From Streptomyces lucensis JCM 4490 (GTDB taxonomy: Bacteria > Actinomycetota > Actinomycetes > Streptomycetales > Streptomycetaceae): a stretch of DNA of 64,000 nt. A model generated the notes under the pieces. The model was not told the DNA's origin, did no database searches, and was given only the letters and a program-made list of their open reading frames with translations. Location: contig NZ_BMUE01000011.1 of the NCBI RefSeq assembly GCF_014650035.1, positions 186,001 to 250,000 of the forward strand, read 5' to 3'. A program made the translations under genes and the position numbers. Positions 59,606 to 64,000 of this stretch are shown here, in pieces (the stretch's first letter is position 1; each line of letters opens with the position of its first letter).

Positions 59606-60124
59606 ATGAACGTGACCGGACGCGCACCACTGATCGGGGCCGCCTCGCTGGCCTGCCTGCTCGCCCTCAGCGGGTGCGGGGAGAGCGGCGGCGATTCCCC
59701 CGCCGAGTACGGCTTCAAGGACCGGGCCGTCACCGTGGGGCAGGGTGAGCGGTTCTCCCTCACCGTCCCCGCGTCCCCGAGCCTGGGCCGGCACTGGTAC
59801 CTGACCGAACCCCGGCCGGACGCGACCGTGCTGAAGTACCGGGGCAAGCGCGCCGATTACGGTGACGGCGGGAAGAACGTCGACGGCGGCCCGGGCGGCA
59901 CCCAGTCCTTCCGGTTCACCGCCCTCGCCAAGGGCAGGGCCACGGTACGGCTGCTGTACTGCCCGGTGAACACCTGCCAGGGTCCCGACGACACGGCCCC
60001 GTCCACTCCCCCCGACGGCATGCCGTCGCCGTCCACCACGGCGTCCCCGTCCCCGTACCCCACGGCGACCGGCACCCCGGACACCCACGCCGCCTTCTAC
60101 GTCTTCACGATCACCGTCCGCTGA
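59606..60124 (+). CDS. chagasin (I42)-like lipoprotein, candidate protease inhibitor
   Basis: 172 residues. The lipobox is LLALSGCG, with lipidated C24. Residues 42-125 follow the chagasin pattern: first loop PSLGRHW (58-64, cf. NPTTGYxW), middle loop GGPGGTQ (94-100, cf. GxGG) and last loop near RLLYCPVNTC (115-124, cf. RPW), though that loop carries two Cys instead of RPW. A Pro/Ser/Thr-rich insert (about 127-157) precedes the last strand FYVFTITVR. Chagasins inhibit papain-family proteases. The gene lies 2 bp after the papain-like gene, so it is a natural candidate immunity protein, anchored outside the membrane. Confidence 0.75.
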   Translation: MNVTGRAPLIGAASLACLLALSGCGESGGDSPAEYGFKDRAVTVGQGERFSLTVPASPSLGRHWYLTEPRPDATVLKYRGKRADYGDGGKNVDGGPGGTQSFRFTALAKGRATVRLLYCPVNTCQGPDDTAPSTPPDGMPSPSTTASPSPYPTATGTPDTHAAFYVFTITVR

Positions 60125-60148
60125 CCCGGACCGGAACCGAGGCCCCCC

Positions 60149-60538
60149 ATGCCCCCAACTCCCGAGAGCCGCACCGACGACGAGGTCCTGGCCGCCACCG
60201 ACGTCACCATGCTGCTGCGGTACGGACTGACCCAGGACGCGTTCCGCGGAGCCCTGTTCGGGGACGGAGCCGTCGCCGCGGCGGTCACCCTGGACCGGCT
60301 CGGCGTGCTGCCGCGATCACTGGTGTTCGTCGCCGAGATCGTCCGCTCCGGAGGCCTGGCGTACGCCGCCGGGCTCCCCGAACCGCTGCCGTCCCCGGAG
60401 GCGGCGGCCCTGCTGCGCGACTGGCTCAGCGGCGCCGCGCAGACCGCAACGACACCCGGGGCCGAGGCCTGGGCCGTCCGCTGGCTGGAGGCGGTCGCCG
60501 AGATCATCGCCCTGCGCCGGTCGACCCGTAGGTCTTAA
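60149..60538 (+). CDS. small hypothetical protein of the protease cassette
   Basis: 129 residues, 24 bp after the chagasin-like gene. Alpha-helical, with alternating hydrophobic stretches (FVAEIVRSGGLAYAAGLPEP) but no clear membrane helix or signal peptide. No family is recognised. Position suggests a fourth member of the cassette, perhaps a chaperone or regulator. It ends at a hairpin. Confidence 0.65.
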   Translation: MPPTPESRTDDEVLAATDVTMLLRYGLTQDAFRGALFGDGAVAAAVTLDRLGVLPRSLVFVAEIVRSGGLAYAAGLPEPLPSPEAAALLRDWLSGAAQTATTPGAEAWAVRWLEAVAEIIALRRSTRRS

Positions 60539-60567
60539 GGGTCTCTCGCGATCCGGACGAGAGGCCC
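60539..60567 (+). terminator. hairpin after the protease cassette
   Basis: GGTCTCTCG (60540-60548) pairs with CGAGAGGCC (60558-60566) with one T-G pair and a 9-base loop, directly after the stop of the 129-residue protein. Confidence 0.6.
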
Positions 60568-60760
60568 TGGGTGTGCTGTCCGCCGGCCAGTCGCCGTGGA
60601 AGCCGAACGGCACCAGGGTGGGCGGGGTGGGCGGCGGAGCAGGTCTAGCAGCCCGGGGCTGAACGGGAACGACACCAGGTACCGGGGCGGACCCCACCGC
60701 CCCGTCCGGCACCGCCCCCGACCTCGTTGAACCCCCGGAGGGCGACCGTATGCTCAAGGG

Positions 60761-63346
60761 ATGACGACTTCCGCGACCCCCGGAACCGGACCGACCGAGA
60801 ACTCCATGCGTCGCGCTCTCAAACGCGCCCGGGACGGCGTCGCCCTGGACGTCGCCGAGGCGGCGGTGCTGCTCCAGGCCCGCGGTGAGGCGCTGGACGG
60901 CCTCGTCGCGTCCGCCGGCCGGGTGCGGGACGCGGGTCTCGACGCCGCTGGCAGGCCGGGCGTCATCACGTACTCGAAGAGCGTCTTCATCCCCCTCACC
61001 CGGCTGTGCCGGGACAAGTGCCACTACTGCACCTTCGTCACCGTCCCCGGCAAGCTGCGCCGGGCGGGACACGGGATGTTCATGTCGCCCGACGAGGTGC
61101 TGGACATCGCCCGCAAGGGCGCGGCTCTCGGCTGCAAGGAAGCCCTCATCACCCTCGGCGACAAGCCCGAGGACCGCTGGCCGGAGGCGCGCGAGTGGCT
61201 CGACGCGCACGGCTACGACGACACCATCGCCTACGTCCGCGCCGTCTCCATCCGCATCCTGGAGGAGACGGGCCTGCTGCCCCACCTCAACCCGGGCGTC
61301 ATGACCTGGACGGACTTCCAGCGCCTGAAGCCGGTCGCCCTGTCCATGGGCATGATGCTGGAGACGACCGCGACCCGGCTGTGGTCCGAGCCCGGCGGCC
61401 CGCACCACGGCTCCCCGGACAAGGAACCGGCCGTGCGCCTGCGGGTGCTGGAGGACGCGGGCCGCTCCTCCGTCCCCTTCACCTCCGGCCTGCTGATCGG
61501 CATCGGCGAGACGTACGAGGAGCGCGCGGAGTCGCTGTTCGCCCTCCGCAAGGTCTCCCGGGCGTACCACGGCATCCAGGAGCTGATCATCCAGAACTTC
61601 CGCGCCAAGCCGGACACGGCGATGCGCGGCATGCCGGACGCCGAACTGGACGACCTGGTCGCCACGGTGGCCGTGGCCCGGCACATCATGGGCCCGTCGG
61701 CCTGTCTGCAGGCACCACCGAACCTCGTCGACGACGAGTACGGACGCCTGATCGCGGCCGGCGTCGACGACTGGGGCGGGGTCTCCCCGCTCACCATCGA
61801 CCACGTCAACCCCGAGCGTCCCTGGCCGCAGATCGAGGAACTGGCCGCGAAGTCGGCGGCGGCGGGCTTCGACCTGCGCGAACGCCTCTGCGTGTACCCG
61901 GAGTTCGTCCAGCGCGGCGAACCCTGGCTCGACCCACGCCTGCGCCCGCACGTGAGCGCGCTGGCCGACCCCGAGACGGGCCTGGCCCGCCCCGGGGCAC
62001 TTCCGCGGGGCCTGCCGTGGCAGGAGCCGGAGGAGGCGTTCGTGCCGGCCGGCCGTACGGACCTGCACCGCACGATCGACACCGAGGGCCGCAGCGCCGA
62101 CCGGCGTGACGACTTCGACGAGGTGTACGGCGACTGGGACGCCCTGCGCGAGGCGGCCGCCCCCGGCATGGCGCCGGAGCGGATCGACACGGACGTACGG
62201 CAGGCCCTGCGCACGGCGGCCGACGACCCGACGCGGCTGACCGACGCGGAGGCGCTGGCGCTGCTGCACGCGGACGGCCCGGCGCTGGACGCGCTGTGCG
62301 GGGTGGCCGACGACGTCCGGCGGTCGGCGGTCGGAGACGACGTCACCTACATCGTCACCCGCAACATCAACTTCACCAACGTCTGCTACACCGGCTGCCG
62401 CTTCTGCGCCTTCGCCCAGCGCCGCACGGACGCCGACGCCTACACCCTGTCGCTGGAGCAGGTCGCGGACCGTGCCGAGCAGGCCTGGGAGGTGGGCGCG
62501 GTCGAGGTCTGCATGCAGGGCGGCATCCACCCCGACCTGCCCGGCACCGCGTACTTCGACATCGCCAGGGCGGTCAAGAAGCGCGTGCCCGGCATGCACG
62601 TCCACGCCTTCTCGCCGATGGAGGTGGTCAACGGCGCGACCCGGACGGGCCTCTCCGTCCGGGAGTGGCTGACCGCCGCCAAGGAGGCGGGCCTGGACTC
62701 GATCCCCGGCACGGCGGCGGAGATCCTGGACGACGAGGTCCGCTGGGTGCTGACCAAGGGCAAGCTGCCCACGGCCACCTGGACGGAGGTCGTCACGACG
62801 GCCCACGAGCTGGGCATCCGCTCGTCCTCGACGATGATGTACGGCCACGTCGACCAGCCCCGCCACTGGCTCGGCCACCTGCGCACGCTCGCCGGGATCC
62901 AGCAGCGCACGGGAGGCTTCACGGAGTTCGTCACCCTCCCCTTCATCCACACCAACGCGCCGGTGTACCTGGCCGGGATCGCCCGCCCCGGCCCGACGAC
63001 GAGGGACAACCGCGCGGTCACGGCGATGGCGCGGCTCCTGCTGCACCCCTGGATCCCCAACATCCAGACGAGCTGGGTCAAACTGGGCGCGGAGGGGGCG
63101 GCGGAGATGCTCCGCTCCGGCGCGAACGACCTCGGCGGGACCCTGATGGAGGAGACGATCTCCCGCATGGCGGGCTCCTCCTACGGCTCGTACAAGTCGG
63201 TCCGCGACCTGGTCGCGGTGGCAAAGGCGGCCGGCCGCCCGGCGCGGCCGCGCACCACCCTCTACGGCGAGGTCCCCGAGGAGCGCCGGCGAGCGGCCGA
63301 GGCGTCCGACGGCCACCTGCCGGATCTGCTGCCCGTCCTGGACTGA
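60761..63346 (+). CDS. fbiC: FO synthase (CofG-CofH fusion)
   Basis: 861 residues, full length for the actinobacterial fused enzyme. Two radical-SAM domains: CofG with C83, C87 and C90 (LCRDKCHYCTF) and CofH with C542, C546 and C549 (CYTGCRFCAF). The enzyme joins a tyrosine-derived fragment to the flavin precursor to make FO, the chromophore of coenzyme F420. ATG 60761. It stands alone after the protease cassette; its presence explains F420-dependent proteins such as 57041-57436. Confidence 0.96.
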   Translation: MTTSATPGTGPTENSMRRALKRARDGVALDVAEAAVLLQARGEALDGLVASAGRVRDAGLDAAGRPGVITYSKSVFIPLTRLCRDKCHYCTFVTVPGKLRRAGHGMFMSPDEVLDIARKGAALGCKEALITLGDKPEDRWPEAREWLDAHGYDDTIAYVRAVSIRILEETGLLPHLNPGVMTWTDFQRLKPVALSMGMMLETTATRLWSEPGGPHHGSPDKEPAVRLRVLEDAGRSSVPFTSGLLIGIGETYEERAESLFALRKVSRAYHGIQELIIQNFRAKPDTAMRGMPDAELDDLVATVAVARHIMGPSACLQAPPNLVDDEYGRLIAAGVDDWGGVSPLTIDHVNPERPWPQIEELAAKSAAAGFDLRERLCVYPEFVQRGEPWLDPRLRPHVSALADPETGLARPGALPRGLPWQEPEEAFVPAGRTDLHRTIDTEGRSADRRDDFDEVYGDWDALREAAAPGMAPERIDTDVRQALRTAADDPTRLTDAEALALLHADGPALDALCGVADDVRRSAVGDDVTYIVTRNINFTNVCYTGCRFCAFAQRRTDADAYTLSLEQVADRAEQAWEVGAVEVCMQGGIHPDLPGTAYFDIARAVKKRVPGMHVHAFSPMEVVNGATRTGLSVREWLTAAKEAGLDSIPGTAAEILDDEVRWVLTKGKLPTATWTEVVTTAHELGIRSSSTMMYGHVDQPRHWLGHLRTLAGIQQRTGGFTEFVTLPFIHTNAPVYLAGIARPGPTTRDNRAVTAMARLLLHPWIPNIQTSWVKLGAEGAAEMLRSGANDLGGTLMEETISRMAGSSYGSYKSVRDLVAVAKAAGRPARPRTTLYGEVPEERRRAAEASDGHLPDLLPVLD

Positions 63347-63405
63347 GTACGATGATCCGACCCCCGGCACCGGTCGGGGCCCCGTAGCGGAGGAGATGCG
63401 TACCC

Positions 63406-63969
63406 GTGGCTGCCCGACTGCCCTCGTGGGCCTGGGTCACCGGTCTGACGGCGGGAGCGACCGCGGCCGTGATCGTGCTGGCCGTCCAGGCCGACCACGC
63501 ACCGCACCCCACGGCCGCGACGGCCAAACCCAGCGCCTCGGCCTCGGCGAGCACGCACCCGACCGCCAAGCCGAAGGCGCCGGCCGAGCCGGTCCTGCCG
63601 GACGAGTCCGGATCCGGTCGCCGGATCGTGTACTCGCTCGGCGAGAAGCGGGTCTGGCTGGTCGACGCGACCGGCAAGCCGAGCCGCACGTTCACGGTGT
63701 GGCCCGGCACGGTGAACCCCCGTCCGGGCCGCTACTCGATCACCCTGCGCACCCAGTCCCTCAAGGGCTCGGACGGCGTCGAGATCGAGCACATCATGTA
63801 CTTCACCAAGGCGGAGGGCGTGAACATAGCCTTCTCCAACGCCCTCGACGGCGCCTCACCCCCACCGGCGAACGGCATGAAGCTGGGCGGCATACGCCTC
63901 CACAAGGAGGACGGAGCGGCGCTGTGGTCGTTCGGCGACCAGGGGACGAGGGTGACGGTCGTCAGCTAG
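63406..63969 (+). CDS. L,D-transpeptidase-like protein without catalytic cysteine motif
   Basis: 187 residues. N-terminal membrane anchor (SWAWVTGLTAGATAAVIVLAV), an Ala/Ser/Pro-rich spacer, then a YkuD-like domain (RRIVYSLGEKRVWLVDATGK and TFTVWPGTVNPRPGRYSI). Active L,D-transpeptidases carry an SHGCxR motif near the end; here the region reads GMKLGGIRLHKEDGAALW with no Cys. The protein is probably catalytically inactive, perhaps a peptidoglycan-binding or scaffold factor. GTG 63406 has GGAGGAG upstream. Confidence 0.78.
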   Translation: MAARLPSWAWVTGLTAGATAAVIVLAVQADHAPHPTAATAKPSASASASTHPTAKPKAPAEPVLPDESGSGRRIVYSLGEKRVWLVDATGKPSRTFTVWPGTVNPRPGRYSITLRTQSLKGSDGVEIEHIMYFTKAEGVNIAFSNALDGASPPPANGMKLGGIRLHKEDGAALWSFGDQGTRVTVVS

Positions 63970-64000
63970 TGCTGTGACCGCCTGGCTTCGCCGGGTCGCA

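Noticed and set aside
60317..63370. 1017-codon open frame opposite FO synthase
   Set aside because: Same shadow effect; FO synthase has intact motifs on the plus strand.

Overview
This is about 64 kb of very GC-rich DNA with short intergenic gaps, GTG starts, start/stop overlaps, long spurious antisense frames and almost no TTA codons. That is typical of a Streptomyces chromosome core. The gene order (serC, an acyl-CoA carboxylase operon, citrate synthase and pdxH, dmdR1, purU, sigma/anti-sigma pair, afsK-afsS-afsR, FO synthase) resembles, from memory, the SCO4366-SCO4430 region of S. coelicolor. I see no insertion sequence, prophage, CRISPR array, rRNA or tRNA gene.

Layout. 1-7 kb: a truncated SGNH hydrolase, a secreted propeller-like protein, serC, a fused FAD/Fe-S dehydrogenase and an EamA exporter. 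7.3-17.4 kb: a tightly coupled eight-gene catabolic operon. It encodes a metal-binding protein, an AtuA-like protein, acyl-CoA carboxylase beta and alpha, acyl-CoA dehydrogenase, acyl-CoA ligase, enoyl-CoA hydratase and a TetR regulator, with a perfect palindrome just upstream. 17.5-20.8 kb: a probable leader peptide before a 2-oxoglutarate oxygenase, then a citrate synthase family gene diverging from pdxH. 20.8-24.5 kb: an HxlR-peroxiredoxin fusion regulator divergent from a three-gene ABC exporter, with shared repeat operators between them. 24.8-31.3 kb: GNAT, PAS/GAF sensor, SIS protein, dmdR1, a TTA-containing alpha/beta-hydrolase lacking its nucleophile serine, a methyltransferase and a prim-pol domain protein.

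31.5-42.2 kb: HTH-TPR regulator, repeat-rich membrane protein, substrate-binding lipoprotein, small conserved protein, purU, then an ECF-like sigma/anti-sigma pair, a STAS antagonist, an EF-hand calcium protein and an RsbW-like ATPase. 42.6-50 kb: GlxA-type regulator, MFS transporter, flavoprotein monooxygenase, PNPOx-like protein, LysE exporter with divergent Lrp regulator, TetR and VOC proteins. 50.2-56.8 kb: the afsK, afsS, afsR antibiotic-control cascade, including a good candidate AfsR operator upstream of afsS.

57-64 kb holds an F420-type nitroreductase and the fused FO synthase. Between them lies the most interesting cassette: an EspC/WXG100-like small protein, a WXG-type protein with a C-terminal papain-like cysteine protease domain, and 2 bp downstream a lipoprotein resembling the chagasin (I42) cysteine-protease inhibitors. 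I infer a type VII-secreted protease with its cognate membrane-anchored inhibitor. The window ends with an L,D-transpeptidase-like protein that lacks the catalytic cysteine motif.
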